Shown here: in pieces, positions 6,923 to 16,797 of the stretch | Numbering within the stretch: the first letter of the stretch is position 1 | Layout: every line of letters starts with the position of its first letter | Assembly (NCBI GenBank): GCA_044235645.1 | Contig: JBIIHQ010000011.1 | Location: forward strand, 1-64,000 | Reading direction: 5' to 3' | Length of the DNA stretch: 64,000 nt | Origin: OMIW01 sp044235645 | Lineage (GTDB): Bacteria > Bdellovibrionota_C > UBA2361 > OMIW01 | Translations under genes and position numbers: made by a program | Notes under the pieces: generated by a model | Told to the model about the DNA's origin: nothing | Databases searched by the model: none | Seen by the model: the letters and a program-made list of their open reading frames with translations, nothing else

Positions 6923-9814
6923 TCACCACCGCCGTTGTACCCATTTCGCCAATCCATCGAGGCAAATAAGTGCAAGGGGCGATGCCACGAGCCATCCCCA
7001 GACCGCGTAACTGAGTGGCTTGTTACCAAAGACGTGATGGCCGAGAGGTAGGTTTCCAATAGAGAGGAGAAGGAGCGCCTCGACGGTAAGGCCAACCCAG
7101 AGGAGCCGATTGGTTGGGCGCGGTTGTCTCCACACCGGTAGCCGCTCCGAGCGGCACGCGAACACATTCCCCATCTGGGACGCGACTATCGTCAGAAAAG
7201 TTGCCGCGGTTGCAGTCGCGTAAAGCTGAACTGCTGCGGGCGATGCTTCACCGGTGAGAAGCGCTCGAGTTGCACCCTGGATCTGCGCGAGTCCATACCC
7301 ATTAGTGTACCACACGAGAAAAAACGCACCCATTGCAGCGAATGCCTCCCAAACCCCAAGAAGTCCGTAGGCGCGACCGATGAGCCGCCACGAGAGGAGG
7401 CGCTCACCGGGTCGGATCGGGGGGCGCTTCATCACATCATGAGCCGGCTTCTCCATGCCAAGTGCAACTGCTGGTGCAAGGTCGGTACCGAGATCCACCA
7501 GAAGAATCTGGATAATAGTCAATGCTGGTGGGATTCCGAGCGCTGCCATACAGATGAAAGGGACCAGCTCGGGAATATTCGAGGCGAGGATATAGGTAAG
7601 GAACCGACGAATATTATCGAAAGTCGCGCGCCCTTGCGCTATCGCGGATACAATCGTCGCAAAATTATCATCGAGAAGGACGACATCAGCGACCTCGCGA
7701 GCGACATCGGTTCCCCGGAGACCCATCGCAAATCCGACATGGGCGGCTTTGAGCGCCGGCGCATCGTTCACCCCGTCGCCAGTCACAGCGACGACGTGCC
7801 CAAGGTCGCGAAGGGTCTGCACTAACCGAAGTTTCTGATCCGGGTCCATTCGGGCGAAGATCCCGCCCGGGTGAGCGTGGAGCAGATTGCGCAGCTGTCC
7901 ATCGGTCATCGAGGCAACTTCGTCTCCGGTAATCGGCTTACCCGCGAGCCCGTTGAGCCCTATCATCTCCCCTATTGCCTGCGCGGTCGCCCCATAGTCT
8001 CCCGTGATCATGCAGATCGAGATACCTGCCTCGCGACAGGATGCTATCGCGTCTGGCACTTCAGGCCTAATCGGATCAAAAAGTGCGATGTAGCCAAGCA
8101 TAATCAAGTTATGCTCGATGGCGTCGCGGTGATCCGGCGGCACTGCCCGATCGATGGTACGGAATGCAACCGCCAAAACCCGAAAGCCGCTACGGGCGAT
8201 TGTATCGTAGGTTGTCGCGAGATACCGGCGCCGATCAGAGGTAATGGGCTCGGCGGCTCCACCTCGATAGAGGTGAGTCGCACGTTTCAAGATCGAGTCG
8301 GGAGCCCCCTTCGTGATGACGAGGGTGTGGGTGAGGGGAGCCAGAATGCGCACGGGGTGTGTTGGGCCAGCTGACTCCGATACCTCGACAATCACACTCA
8401 TCATCCTTCGGCGCGAATCAAAGGAAAGTTCGTCAATAACGGTAAGCTCAGACAGAATCTGTGAGAGGGGAGTTCCCGATGCAGAAGCGGCCTCACGGAT
8501 AGCGACCTCGGTGGGGTCGCCTATCGGGGAGGGGGACGTCGAGCGGTCCGACTTCACGTCTGTCTGGTGGTGGGTACAGATCGCGGCAACAACCAGGAGG
8601 GTCTGTGCGTGGGGGGTGATGGATTGGTGGAGGGGTGGCAGAGGAGAAGAAGCACCTGGGTTGGGGATCGGGACTCCATGCTGAATGGATGGGCCACCAT
8701 CATCTGGTGTCCATACCGTATGCACCGACATTGAGTTGCGGGTGAGCGTACCCGTTTTGTCGGTGCACAGCACGGAAACGGCGCTGAGCCCCTCAATAGC
8801 TGAGAGTTTTCTGACGAGAGCATTGCAGCGTGCCATTCGTTGCACTCCCAGCGCGAGGGCAACACTGACGGTAGGCAGCAGCCCCTCAGGAACGTTTGCG
8901 ACGAGGATACCGATTCCTAGCATCAAACTGTCAATGGGGTGAAGCCCGATAACACCGTAAGCGATCGCAAAAACCGCGACCCCCATCGAGCAAGCGATCG
9001 CGGTGATGATCTCGACGATATAGCTTATCTCGACCTCGAGTCGGTTGGGAGCCTTCTCCGCCGCAGTAGCAAGGGACGCAAGATGACCACATTCGGTGTG
9101 TGCGCCCGTTGCATAGGTGAGAGCGCGACCGGTTCCCGCGAGAACGGTGGTGCCTGCGAGGACGATTGTTGTGGTGTCGCCGACCCGTTGATGCATGGGG
9201 GTAGGGGAGGCCTCCTCAGCCGTCAGGGCAAGGGGGCGATGAGAAAGGGCCTCGCGGATCACCGGCACCGATTCGCCGGTGATTGCAGACATCTCAACAA
9301 GAAGACCCTGGGCGGCGATAAGTCGAGCATCGGTTGGAACCTTGTCACCCTCTTCGAGCTCAATGACGTCACCGATCACCAGCTCTCGTGCGGGAATGAT
9401 CGTGAGAACTCCGTCACGGTAAACCTTCGCGTGAAGAGGAAGCAGTTGGGTAAGCGCAGCGAGTGCCCGTTCGGCTCGGTATTCCTGAGCGAAGCTGAAG
9501 ACTCCATTTATGAGGACAACCGACCAGATCGAGATGCCAATAAGCGGAGTGCCTGCGAAAAAGGCCAGCGCACCCGCGACCCACAGAAGGAGGGCCATAA
9601 AATGGGTGAGCTGATTTATGAAGCGGAGAATAAGTCGAGGGCGTGGGGGTGGAGGGAACTCGTTAGGACCGTACCGACGGAGCCTCTCTACCGCGTCGGC
9701 AGTAGAGAGGCCCATTGCGGATGAGGGCGTGGGCACATGTTCAGCATCGGGCAACACGGCTGCTCCGAATGCCCGGGTCTTGGCAAGCTCCCATATGGGA
9801 ATCGAGTGTTCCAT
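6923..9814 (-). CDS. Type II P-type cation-transporting ATPase
   Basis: A 963-residue pump with all landmarks: N-terminal cation-ATPase region, TGES actuator motif (179-182), the phosphorylated Asp352 in TDKTGTLT, TGDGVNDAP in the hinge and about ten membrane segments. Membrane helix 4 carries NVPEGLLPTV and helix 5/6 NIPELVPF, which places it among type II pumps (Ca2+ or Na+/K+/H+ type). NVPEGLLPTV resembles the Na+/K+-ATPase helix 4 more than the SERCA one, so the ion is not certain. It lies upstream of the rRNA methyltransferase gene on the same strand and downstream of argS; a 185-bp spacer before the ATG probably contains its own promoter. Confidence 0.9.
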   Translation of the reverse strand: MEHSIPIWELAKTRAFGAAVLPDAEHVPTPSSAMGLSTADAVERLRRYGPNEFPPPPRPRLILRFINQLTHFMALLLWVAGALAFFAGTPLIGISIWSVVLINGVFSFAQEYRAERALAALTQLLPLHAKVYRDGVLTIIPARELVIGDVIELEEGDKVPTDARLIAAQGLLVEMSAITGESVPVIREALSHRPLALTAEEASPTPMHQRVGDTTTIVLAGTTVLAGTGRALTYATGAHTECGHLASLATAAEKAPNRLEVEISYIVEIITAIACSMGVAVFAIAYGVIGLHPIDSLMLGIGILVANVPEGLLPTVSVALALGVQRMARCNALVRKLSAIEGLSAVSVLCTDKTGTLTRNSMSVHTVWTPDDGGPSIQHGVPIPNPGASSPLPPLHQSITPHAQTLLVVAAICTHHQTDVKSDRSTSPSPIGDPTEVAIREAASASGTPLSQILSELTVIDELSFDSRRRMMSVIVEVSESAGPTHPVRILAPLTHTLVITKGAPDSILKRATHLYRGGAAEPITSDRRRYLATTYDTIARSGFRVLAVAFRTIDRAVPPDHRDAIEHNLIMLGYIALFDPIRPEVPDAIASCREAGISICMITGDYGATAQAIGEMIGLNGLAGKPITGDEVASMTDGQLRNLLHAHPGGIFARMDPDQKLRLVQTLRDLGHVVAVTGDGVNDAPALKAAHVGFAMGLRGTDVAREVADVVLLDDNFATIVSAIAQGRATFDNIRRFLTYILASNIPELVPFICMAALGIPPALTIIQILLVDLGTDLAPAVALGMEKPAHDVMKRPPIRPGERLLSWRLIGRAYGLLGVWEAFAAMGAFFLVWYTNGYGLAQIQGATRALLTGEASPAAVQLYATATAATFLTIVASQMGNVFACRSERLPVWRQPRPTNRLLWVGLTVEALLLLSIGNLPLGHHVFGNKPLSYAVWGWLVASPLALICLDGLAKWVQRRW

Positions 9815-9999
9815 TGTGCCCCCGCATCGATACGCACGTGATAAGGGCGGCTAGCTCATCACGGGGGATGGGTGACCCGATCATACTCCACGGGAGCCGC
9901 TAGGGGGAGGGAAAAAGGAGAATGTTGCGTCGAACCGTGCTTTCGGTTTGAGAGCCCCGGGTCCGCCTTTTTCACGAGGATATAGGGGCTATTTCAGGT

Positions 10000-12027
10000 C
10001 TAAATCCGCTCAGGGCACTCAATAGCACACAGAAGAAGTCCATTCTCAAGTACCGTTTGAACCGCTTTTGTTATCACCAATCGGTGATGGTGGACCTCCT
10101 CTCCCTTTATAACCGGGAGTGATGCATAGTAGCTGTTATAACTGCGAGCGATATCGAGAAGGTACTGTGCGAGAATTGCGGGCGAATCGTTGCGCGCAGC
10201 ATCCGCTACCCTTTGCGGGTAGAGCGATATCTCTTTGATAAGCTCGATCTCGGCGGGGTTGAACGAAGCGCTCTCGGCGCACGATTCTATCAGCGGGAGC
10301 TCCCTCCCCCACTTGCGGATGATGCTCCTTGCCCGACACGCTGCATAGACGACGTACGCACCTCCCGATTTCTCGAACTCTTCGTGCATCCTGCTGAGAT
10401 CTGCCTGAACTTCAACCGGATACTTTTTATCCTTCTTTATGTCGTTGAAGATAATCGAACCAACCCCGAGCTGGCGTGCAATTCGGTCGGTCTCCTCGGG
10501 AGAAAAACCGGCGTCGGCACCATATTTGTTCTTGAAATAGGCGATGGTGGAGGAAAGGAGCTCCTCAACCCCCGAGGATCCATCACGGCTTGAAAGCTTC
10601 TTTTTGGTGCTGGCATCGAGATAGCTCTCATGCGCCACGTGGACCAACTCAGTATCAACGGAGCAGAGCCCGAGCTTTCGCGCAGCAGCAAAAAGCTGAC
10701 TGAAGTGCTCGTTCTGTTCAACACCGACCTCGTAAACTATTCGTTGAGGATTAAAGGTTTGAGCGCGAAATCGGATCGCTTCAAGATCGCGTGATGTATA
10801 AATGGAAACTCCATCGGCGCGAAGTATCACGACCCGCTCCCGCTCCGAGAGAGGAATGACGGTCGCCCCGACATCTTGCTTTGCTTCCTTCACGATCGAG
10901 TCAAAGAGGGGGGGGGATATCTCCTCTCGAGAGAGAAGCTCGGCCATCTGATGCTCGACTGTAGCAGCATGTTCAGCGGTCCATACCACGGCGGATCCCA
11001 AGCGCACCGCCTCAGATATCAAATTGAGCGCTCCCGGCAGATAGAACGATTCGCCGAGAACAAACTCAATCGAAACGCCGAGAAGGTGATAGAACCGCTG
11101 AAACTCATCGAGGCTCCAGGAAACAAGGGTCTTCCACCGCGCCACGACCTCGGCATCGCCCCGCTCCAGCTGCTCCTGAATCACGGTCGCCGCTGATTTG
11201 TAGGCAGCAAATGCCGGCAGAAACGCTGCTGGGGTTGAAACGCCGGGGAAACACGCTACCACCTTATCGCGGGCCACCTCGAACTCGCTCGCCGGTGCTC
11301 CTGCGTCCGCGAGCCGTTGCAGTGAGCGAAACAGAAGGTAGAGGGAAGCGAGCTGCTGGCCAGGAGTGACGTCAGTGGGAAGAAGATGCTGCCACCGGTC
11401 AAAGCCCTCGATGAGGTAACCGACCCCACCAAGGTCATTGACGTGGTTCGTCCGGTACACCACTGCTCCGACCGCTTCTGCAAGATTGCTGATGATATGC
11501 CCGATGATGGTCGACCGGATGTGCCCGGCGTGGAGCGATTTTGCAAGATTTGGGCTTGAATAATCGACGACAATCCCCCGGTGACGCCAGATATCGCTCT
11601 CCCCGAATCGGGAGCCCGCAGAGAGGACGTCTCCGAGGAACCGAAAGATCGTGGGGTCAGAGAGCCGAAGGTTGATATAGATACCCTTGACAGTGGTGGC
11701 AGCGAACAAGGATCTGGTGCGGTCATCAGTGGCAAGTGAAGCGAGGATGCGAGGGATATCGTGTTGTATATAGGCAGTACTTCCATGCTCCTTGAGGAGT
11801 CGAGGCAACTTTAAGCAGAGATCATCGCCAAACTTCTTGCGGGCGATGGGCTGAAGATCGACCTCCGCTTCTTCGAGGACGGCGCGAAGGAGCGCTGTTA
11901 GACGGGGGAGAGCGTAGCTCGTAAAGGAGATATAACCCCGAGCCTCTCGCCGGGCATCAGCGTTGGCTTTGAGTCGGAGCGCTGAGGCGAACAGGCGATT
12001 GTTGTGGTTGATGAGGTGATTTTCCAT
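10000..12027 (-). CDS. argS: Arginyl-tRNA synthetase
   Basis: A class I synthetase that charges tRNA-Arg with arginine. The ATP-binding HIGH motif appears as HAGH (residues 166-169) within DYSSPNLAKSLHAGH, and the second catalytic loop as KKLSSRDGS. The N-terminal ~100 residues form the Add1-like tRNA-binding domain and the C-terminus the all-alpha anticodon-binding domain. At 675 residues it is longer than typical bacterial ArgRS (~560-590), mostly N-terminally. The ATG at 12027 was chosen because the further open frame starts only at a TTG and encodes a low-complexity Pro-rich stretch; neither start has a good ribosome-binding site. Confidence 0.93.
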   Translation of the reverse strand: MENHLINHNNRLFASALRLKANADARREARGYISFTSYALPRLTALLRAVLEEAEVDLQPIARKKFGDDLCLKLPRLLKEHGSTAYIQHDIPRILASLATDDRTRSLFAATTVKGIYINLRLSDPTIFRFLGDVLSAGSRFGESDIWRHRGIVVDYSSPNLAKSLHAGHIRSTIIGHIISNLAEAVGAVVYRTNHVNDLGGVGYLIEGFDRWQHLLPTDVTPGQQLASLYLLFRSLQRLADAGAPASEFEVARDKVVACFPGVSTPAAFLPAFAAYKSAATVIQEQLERGDAEVVARWKTLVSWSLDEFQRFYHLLGVSIEFVLGESFYLPGALNLISEAVRLGSAVVWTAEHAATVEHQMAELLSREEISPPLFDSIVKEAKQDVGATVIPLSERERVVILRADGVSIYTSRDLEAIRFRAQTFNPQRIVYEVGVEQNEHFSQLFAAARKLGLCSVDTELVHVAHESYLDASTKKKLSSRDGSSGVEELLSSTIAYFKNKYGADAGFSPEETDRIARQLGVGSIIFNDIKKDKKYPVEVQADLSRMHEEFEKSGGAYVVYAACRARSIIRKWGRELPLIESCAESASFNPAEIELIKEISLYPQRVADAARNDSPAILAQYLLDIARSYNSYYASLPVIKGEEVHHHRLVITKAVQTVLENGLLLCAIECPERI

Positions 12028-12265
12028 GGGGGGAGAGTAGCATTGATGGGGAGGGGGGGGAAGATTGTTGCGGGGACGACGGGTAACACGAGCTTCCTCG
12101 AAGTGAACCCCCGTGGAATTAAATTTTTCTTCCAGCTCTTGCTTCAGATTAATTTCTTGTACTAGGTTCAAAAGGGCCGGAACGGTTGAAGTTTTTTACG
12201 CTTAAATCGGTCCATTCGTTGAGGGAAGAAAATCATCATCCACATTTTTAAGAGGTCGAAAGCAA

Positions 12266-13105
12266 ATGCAAAGTCATCACCCTGGAGGAAGCGCGGACTC
12301 TGAATTCGATTTTCAAGCTCTTCAATCACGAATTAGCGGGATGCAGCAAACTCCCGCTGAACAATTTCGTCGGCTATGGCAAGAGAAGGTGGATGATGCC
12401 GTTAGGCAGTGGGAAAATGACGGCGATAGAGTGCATTTGGAAAATATTTGCATCGAGCTTTATCAGGAGAATAGCGCACAAATCAGTGAATTAACGGGAG
12501 GCAGGGATCGTCTTGCGCAAGAATTTAAGAAACTCCTGGCTGGCAAGAGCCGAGACTCAGGCGAGCAAGTTCCTTTCGAACGACCCTCGGACGAGTGGGT
12601 CAAAGATACAGTTGTCAAGATGTCGCCCAACGACCTCCAGAATCTTGCTCACACGCTGTTGGGTGAGGGTGTAGTCCGGAGAGAGGTAGCTCAGGGGCTC
12701 CGTCCCATCGGACAGCATCTTCATCCCGATTCGAGCCCAACTCTGCCCGCACGCCCTCAATTTCTGCCCCAGGATGAAAAGCTAGACCTTAGCGCCCTTG
12801 ATACAGAGCAATTACTAGTTTTGGCCCGTATGCCAGATGGTGAAAGCAGGGTTGCACGCGTTGAACTTTATGAGGCTATGGTGGTTCGAGCGTCGCAAGT
12901 TTTGGTTGACCTTTATAATCACGAAAAAAGCCGACCGTTTCTCTCCCGCGAAGGTGTGGATGTTTCAAAAGAGCAGATCGAGCGGGAACTTAGAGAGGAG
13001 ATTGAGGAGCTTGTTCCGGATAAACAAGATACGCGAGCAATGCTTTCGCAAGCAGCTCGGCTGCTTGAATCTGTTTTAACGAACTATCGACAGATGACTG
13101 ACTAG
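12266..13105 (+). CDS. Unknown helical protein upstream of pdxH
   Basis: A 279-residue soluble, charged protein with no signal peptide or membrane segment. Predicted content is mostly helical, with a Pro-rich break near residues 155-167 and a strongly charged helix near residues 228-250 (REGVDVSKEQIERELREEIEEL). No family is recognised. The start at ATG 12266 follows AAGAGG. The stop is only 8 bp from the pdxH start, so the two genes are probably co-transcribed and translationally linked, although nothing in the sequence ties this protein to vitamin B6 metabolism. It is transcribed divergently from argS. Confidence 0.7.
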   Translation: MQSHHPGGSADSEFDFQALQSRISGMQQTPAEQFRRLWQEKVDDAVRQWENDGDRVHLENICIELYQENSAQISELTGGRDRLAQEFKKLLAGKSRDSGEQVPFERPSDEWVKDTVVKMSPNDLQNLAHTLLGEGVVRREVAQGLRPIGQHLHPDSSPTLPARPQFLPQDEKLDLSALDTEQLLVLARMPDGESRVARVELYEAMVVRASQVLVDLYNHEKSRPFLSREGVDVSKEQIERELREEIEELVPDKQDTRAMLSQAARLLESVLTNYRQMTD

Positions 13106-13113
13106 TACCCCCT

Positions 13114-13773
13114 ATGCTCCGTCACGCCCTCCTTTTGGCCCTCCGCCCCTGGCTGTGGCTCTCCGGTCCCCTCGTCGCCACTTCCCTGCGCGACGACCCT
13201 ATCGACGAGTTCCAGCACTGGTTCCGGATAGCCCAGCGGTGCTTCTTTCTTGAATTCCCCGACGGGATGGCGCTCTCGACAATTTCGCGAGACGGCCGGC
13301 CTCAGGTTCGGTGGGTGTTATTGAAGGAGTTTGATCACCGTGGCTTTGTCTTCTATACCAATCGCGATTCTCAAAAGGGAGAAGCGCTGGCTTATCATCC
13401 TCATGCGGCTCTCGGATTCTTTTGGGATGCGCTCCAGCGGCAGATTCGGGTGACAGGTCAGGTTGAGGAGGTATCAGTTGATGAATCAGATCGCTACTTT
13501 GCGAGTCGCCCCCGAGGAAGTCAGATAGGTGCGTGGGCATCGCTTCAGAGTCGGCCGCTCGTTGGGGGGAGTGAGGAGTTTTCGCGTCGTATTGCGGAAT
13601 ATGAGGCGCGCTTTGCGCATACCCCAGTGACCCGGCCAGAACATTGGGGGGGCTATCGGGTCGTCCCCGAGGTTATTGAATTCTGGAAGGCACGCTCGAG
13701 CAGGTTGCACGACAGGTTTGAGTACCGACGACAGCAGGATGGTACATGGGTGCGGCAACGGTTGTACCCGTAA
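13114..13773 (+). CDS. pdxH: Pyridoxamine/pyridoxine 5'-phosphate oxidase
   Basis: A 219-residue flavoprotein, close to E. coli PdxH in length, that oxidises pyridoxamine or pyridoxine phosphate to pyridoxal 5'-phosphate using FMN and O2. The split-barrel FMN-binding signatures are clear: DGRPQVRWVLLKEFD, FYTNRDSQKG, ALGFFWDALQRQIRV and the C-terminal family signature GGYRVVPEVIEFWKARSSRLHDR spanning about residues 176-199. The first ~20 residues are unusually Leu/Trp-rich for this soluble enzyme, so either the N-terminus is atypical or translation begins further in. No other ATG is available before the conserved DPIDEFQHWF segment. Confidence 0.93.
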   Translation: MLRHALLLALRPWLWLSGPLVATSLRDDPIDEFQHWFRIAQRCFFLEFPDGMALSTISRDGRPQVRWVLLKEFDHRGFVFYTNRDSQKGEALAYHPHAALGFFWDALQRQIRVTGQVEEVSVDESDRYFASRPRGSQIGAWASLQSRPLVGGSEEFSRRIAEYEARFAHTPVTRPEHWGGYRVVPEVIEFWKARSSRLHDRFEYRRQQDGTWVRQRLYP

Positions 13774-14138
13774 ATGGCCAGTGAAGATTGACGAACGCCC
13801 AAGAGATGAGAAATGTAAAGGCAAACGAGACGTAAAATGCTCTGCCTTAGGATGTTCCAACAGAGGAAGATAGACGTAGCAGATGCCGCGAGTGAGAGAA
13901 TACGCAATTCTCATAATCACCCGTGACGCCTCACCGGTGTTCATGCTAGCGTCCCCGTCAAGAGAGGTTCCTCTCCACTATCCCCGATCGTATGGCGCAG
14001 ATACCTCTATTCGTTGCTCATATCGATCAGGATGGCCCTGAGGTCTTCGTGTTGTGTTTCCATCCTCATGGAAATTGCCTTCGGGCCGAGAAAACGAATT
14101 ACGGGTTTGATCAAGAGGTTGATTGAGGAGGAGTAATA
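13774..14138. other. Non-coding spacer upstream of pstC
   Basis: No convincing gene. It should contain the pst promoter; no clear Pho-box-like direct repeats were found by eye. The last bases hold GAGGAGGAG, a strong ribosome-binding site for pstC. Confidence 0.5.
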
Positions 14139-15005
14139 ATGCGGGAACGGATACAACTTTTCCTTCTTGCCTTGTGTGCATGGATCAGTATCGGTATTAC
14201 CGTGGCTATTGCGGGTGCTCTTCTCCAGGAGACAGTCTCGTTTTTCAGAGAAGTATCGCTAGCACAGTTTCTTTTTGACACCGAGTGGACCCCGCTCTTC
14301 TGGGAAAAACATTACGGAATCTGGCCCCTTGTGTGCGGTACCATTATTACAACCATCATTTCACTCGGTGTTGCAATTCCGGTCGGCACTACCATCGGGC
14401 TCTTTCTTGCGGAGTGGTCACCGCGCTCAGTCCGACAGATCGCCAAGCCGATTCTTGAAATTCTCTCGGGTATTCCGACGATTGTGTTTGGGTACTTTGC
14501 CGTTACGATCGCTACCCCGCTTCTGCGGGTCGCATTTCCCTCTTTGCCCGGATTTAATGCCCTGAGCGCCGGGATCGTTATGGGCGTTATGATGGTGCCA
14601 TTGATGGCAACCCTCGTCGAGGATGCCCTATCAGTCGTACCACAATCGTTTCGCGAGGCCTCGTATGCGTTGGGTGCGAGCCGACTTACAACGATGCTTT
14701 GCGTGACTCTCCCGGCCGCTGCAGGTGGTGTTGTTGCAGCGTGTATTCTTGCATTATCGCGCGCTTTGGGTGAGACGATGATCGTCACGATCGCTGCCGG
14801 GCAGCAGCCTCGTCTTTCACTGAATCCCTTGCAGGCGGTTGAAACATTAACGGCATTTATCGCTCAGGTCGTGATGGGCGACACGCCGTATGGCTCTATT
14901 GAACACCGAGCCGTATTTGTCGTTGGCTGTCTCTTATTCCTCGGCACCCTCACCCTCAATGTGGGTAGCATGTGGATCAGGGAGCGCTTCTCTTCGACGA
15001 GATAG
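14139..15005 (+). CDS. pstC: Phosphate ABC transporter permease PstC
   Basis: A 288-residue inner-membrane permease with about six membrane segments. It has the extended periplasmic loop after helix 1 characteristic of PstC (SLAQFLFDTEWTPLF, then YGIWPLVCGTI) and the cytoplasmic EAA loop that docks onto the ATPase (SFREASYALGAS...TLPAA). With PstA it forms the channel of the high-affinity phosphate uptake system. The start has a strong GAGGAGG box. It opens the pstC-pstA-pstB-phoU run; the phosphate-binding protein gene pstS normally found upstream is absent. Confidence 0.93.
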   Translation: MRERIQLFLLALCAWISIGITVAIAGALLQETVSFFREVSLAQFLFDTEWTPLFWEKHYGIWPLVCGTIITTIISLGVAIPVGTTIGLFLAEWSPRSVRQIAKPILEILSGIPTIVFGYFAVTIATPLLRVAFPSLPGFNALSAGIVMGVMMVPLMATLVEDALSVVPQSFREASYALGASRLTTMLCVTLPAAAGGVVAACILALSRALGETMIVTIAAGQQPRLSLNPLQAVETLTAFIAQVVMGDTPYGSIEHRAVFVVGCLLFLGTLTLNVGSMWIRERFSSTR

Positions 15006-15064
15006 GATTAGAGTCGGTCTTGAAATTTCGGTTTCAGCCGGCACGAGATAGTTGTTCCGACTTA

Positions 15065-15988
15065 ATGAGGCACAACGTGAGACCGACGATGAATATCACG
15101 CACGCGATGGTGGGTCCTGTCGAGACGGATACACCTCCGAGAAGAATTATGCGCCGGTCGGTCGGCGAGATAATTTTTTTCGCCCTAGTAACGGCATCTT
15201 TCGTTCTTTGTTTGGGAACCTTGGTCGTTATGGTCGTCGACCTCGTTCAGACAGGCGCAGGGCGTCTCAGTTGGCAATTTCTGTCGGGGGTTTCATCGAG
15301 ACGTGCCGATCGCGCGGGGGTGCTCCCTGCGATTGCGGGCACGGTATGGGTAACCTCGATCGCAATGATCCTCGCGGTACCCATCGGAGTAGGGGCTGCA
15401 GTTTATCTCGAGGAATGTTGTCGGAGGGGCGTACTCAGTCGCATCCTTGAGATCGCAATCGCGAATCTCGCAGGGGTGCCAGCGATAATTTTTGGGATGG
15501 TGGGGCTGCAGCTATTTGTGCGGTGGTGCGGGTTTGGTCGGTCTGTTCTCGCGGGGGGACTGACGATGGCGCTGGTTGTTCTCCCCCTTATCATTCTCGT
15601 TTCAAGAGAGGCGATACGCTCAGTGCCTCGTGATGTGAGGGAGGGATCTCTCGCACTTGGTGCGAGCACCATGCAAACCGTGTGGTATCAGGTATTGCCC
15701 GCAGCACTCCCCGGTTTGTTGACGGGAGCGATTTTAGGGGTATGTCGGATTATCGGTGAGGCGGCACCTTTACTCGCCCTCGGTGCAGTTACCTATCTGA
15801 CGAAAACCCCCTCAGGCCTCGAGTCGCCGTTTACGACACTTCCGATTCAGGTATTTAATTGGATATCACGGCCACAGGTGGCGTTTCATCAAAACGCAGC
15901 CGGAGCAATTATGGTGTTACTTCTGGTGCTCTTTATTCTCAATGGGGCGGCGATCGTTGTTCGAGCTCGGGGACAGCGGCGAGGATAA
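15065..15988 (+). CDS. pstA: Phosphate ABC transporter permease PstA
   Basis: The second permease of the Pst system, about 300 residues with six membrane segments. PstA-specific stretches include GVLPAIAGTVWVTS, VGAAVYLEECCRRG, the helix NLAGVPAIIFGMVGLQLF and the EAA loop VPRDVREGSLALGAS. The start is uncertain: ATGs at 15065, 15089 and 15107 all precede the first membrane helix and none has a strong ribosome-binding site; 15065 is used here. It follows pstC after about 60 bp and precedes pstB by 26 bp. Confidence 0.9.
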   Translation: MRHNVRPTMNITHAMVGPVETDTPPRRIMRRSVGEIIFFALVTASFVLCLGTLVVMVVDLVQTGAGRLSWQFLSGVSSRRADRAGVLPAIAGTVWVTSIAMILAVPIGVGAAVYLEECCRRGVLSRILEIAIANLAGVPAIIFGMVGLQLFVRWCGFGRSVLAGGLTMALVVLPLIILVSREAIRSVPRDVREGSLALGASTMQTVWYQVLPAALPGLLTGAILGVCRIIGEAAPLLALGAVTYLTKTPSGLESPFTTLPIQVFNWISRPQVAFHQNAAGAIMVLLLVLFILNGAAIVVRARGQRRG

Positions 15989-16014
15989 GGATAGTTTTTT
16001 ATGTGAGATAAATA

Positions 16015-16797
16015 ATGGGCCACGCACTCAAAAAAGAGGGAGTTCACGAGATTGTATCGGTTAACGAACTGAACCTATGGTACGGCTCTCATCAAGCGCT
16101 AAGGAGTGTTTCCCTTTCTGCGATGAGGGGCGAGGTGCTCGCGCTTATCGGACCATCAGGATGTGGCAAATCGAGCTTCCTCCGCACTCTCAATCGCATG
16201 AATGACCTTATTCCGATCGTACGGGTAGAGGGGCGCGTGATCGTGATGGGTCAAGATATCTATCACGACGGCATAGAGCTTGCTAAGTTGCGTCGGCGGG
16301 TTGGTCTCGTATTTCAGCGTTCGAATCCATTTCCGAAGAGCATTTACGATAATATTGCCTACGGGCCGCGCATACACGGTGAGCGCCGCCGGTCAGAGCT
16401 TGATGGAATCGTCGAGCAATCCCTTCGCCGAGCTGACCTGTGGGAAGAGGTGAAGGATAGGCTATCGGCGAGTGCGCTTGGGCTCTCGGGTGGACAGCAG
16501 CAACGACTCTGCATCGCTCGGGCTTTAGCGGTCCGCCCGACGATCCTTCTAATGGATGAGCCTGCATCAGCGCTTGATCCGCGATCCACTGCGAAGATTG
16601 AAGAGCTGATAGGGATGTTGCGAGGTGAATATACTATCGTTATTGTTACCCACAACATGCAGCAGGCAGCGCGGGTCTCCGACCGAACTGCTTTCTTCTG
16701 CGACGGGTCTTTGATAGAGGCAGGGGTTACCAGTGAGCTATTCACGAACCCGCGTAATGCGCAAACGCAAGATTACATCACAGGACGGTTCGGATGA
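16015..16797 (+). CDS. pstB: Phosphate ABC transporter ATP-binding protein PstB
   Basis: A 260-residue ABC ATPase that powers PstCA. Walker A is GPSGCGKSS, the signature is LSGGQQQR, Walker B is ILLMDEPASALD and the switch His lies in IVTHNMQQA. The stretches FLRTLNRMNDL and FQRSNPFPKSIYDN are typical of PstB rather than other ABC ATPases. The stop overlaps the phoU start by 4 bp (ATGA), which points to translational coupling. Confidence 0.96.
   Translation: MGHALKKEGVHEIVSVNELNLWYGSHQALRSVSLSAMRGEVLALIGPSGCGKSSFLRTLNRMNDLIPIVRVEGRVIVMGQDIYHDGIELAKLRRRVGLVFQRSNPFPKSIYDNIAYGPRIHGERRRSELDGIVEQSLRRADLWEEVKDRLSASALGLSGGQQQRLCIARALAVRPTILLMDEPASALDPRSTAKIEELIGMLRGEYTIVIVTHNMQQAARVSDRTAFFCDGSLIEAGVTSELFTNPRNAQTQDYITGRFG

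Noticed and set aside
8939..9724. 261-codon plus-strand frame opposite the type II P-type ATPase
   Set aside because: It lies entirely antisense to a gene with all P-type ATPase motifs, and its translation is low in hydrophobic structure and matches no family.
13943..14138. Open frames upstream of pstC that end just before its start
   Set aside because: No ATG with a ribosome-binding site gives a sensible product; likely untranslated leader.
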